A stretch of 5,471 nt of DNA from UBA5760 sp964649385 (lineage in GTDB: Bacteria > Chloroflexota > Dehalococcoidia > Dehalococcoidales > UBA5760), in assembly GCA_964649385.1 (NCBI GenBank), contig CAZYRA010000073.1, positions 1 through 5,471 on the forward strand. Direction: 5' to 3'. Of this stretch, positions 5,405-5,471 are shown piece after piece (positions within the stretch are counted from its first letter, which is position 1; every line of letters begins with the position of its first letter). Under the pieces are notes generated by a model. The model did no database searches, was not told the origin of the DNA, and was given only the letters and a program-made list of their open reading frames with translations. The translations under genes were made by a program, and so were the position numbers.

Positions 5405-5471
5405 ATATGAGCGGCAGGAGCAAGCTAATGTTTATCAGATTGGTCATAAATAGCAAAGCGCCGGTCTGTTT
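5397..5471 (-). CDS. C-terminal tail of a probable membrane protein (partial)
   Basis: A minus-strand frame open at the window edge runs 24 codons to a TAG at 5399-5397. The residues are mostly hydrophobic (TGALLFMTNLINISLLLPLI, then FE and stop), like a last transmembrane helix. The pattern GALLFxTNLxxI recalls the final helix of DUF389-type membrane proteins, but that is recall from a very short piece and weak. The stop is 49 bases before the hisZ start, on the same strand, so the operon could begin further upstream. The family cannot be assigned from this fragment alone. Confidence 0.4.
   Translation of the reverse strand, partial: KQTGALLFMTNLINISLLLPLIFE

Noticed and set aside
5428..5471. 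Possible divergent gene start: AGGAG (5416-5420), 7 bases, then ATG TTT ATC AGA TTG with 14 open codons
   Set aside because: The spacing is good, but the protein piece is too short to recognise. It lies antisense to a minus-strand frame with a more convincing hydrophobic membrane-helix end. More sequence could reverse this choice.

Overview
Overall picture. The window is the end of a bacterial contig of roughly balanced base composition, and almost all of it codes on the minus strand. Read in that direction (high to low coordinates) it runs: tail of a probable membrane protein, promoter, hisZ-like gene, a double-length hisG, hisD, a ThiF/MoeB/HesA-type E1 enzyme, a MoaD/ThiS-type sulfur carrier, and the first 73 or so codons of an aldehyde:ferredoxin oxidoreductase (AOR). 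GTG and TTG starts, short-type HisG units with a HisZ partner, and a tungsten AOR with its own MoaD and E1 suggest a strict anaerobe. A Dehalococcoidia-like member of Chloroflexota is my best guess, from gene style only, with no search to support it.

Region by region. Bases 1-48 are not genomic: they match the end of the Illumina P7 indexing primer, an 8-base index, and the TruSeq read-2 adapter. Bases 49-59 are an exact inverted copy of 88-98 and probably a fold-back artefact, so trustworthy genome starts near base 60. Bases 60-278 are the N-terminus of AOR, 322-600 the sulfur carrier, 597-1343 the E1 enzyme, 1365-2684 hisD, 2686-4113 the tandem hisG and 4088-5347 hisZ. The last 124 bases hold a putative promoter and the end of an upstream reading frame. 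There is no gene-free stretch over 300 bases, and I saw no RNA gene, CRISPR array or insertion sequence.

How the genes work together. HisZ and HisG carry out the committed step of histidine synthesis (ATP + PRPP to phosphoribosyl-ATP), and HisD the last two oxidations (histidinol to histidine). The next genes form a second module: the E1 enzyme would adenylate the C-terminus of the MoaD-like carrier so that it can carry sulfur for the dithiolene of molybdopterin/tungstopterin, the cofactor of the AOR that follows. Overlaps and short gaps throughout suggest a single transcript.

Most interesting point. The hisG gene encodes two HisG catalytic units in tandem. Their conserved motifs are lost in complementary places: the first half keeps the N-terminal ALPKGRL motif, and the second keeps the PRPP-binding TQTGQTL loop. 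This looks like an internally duplicated, specialised enzyme with one composite or asymmetric active site.
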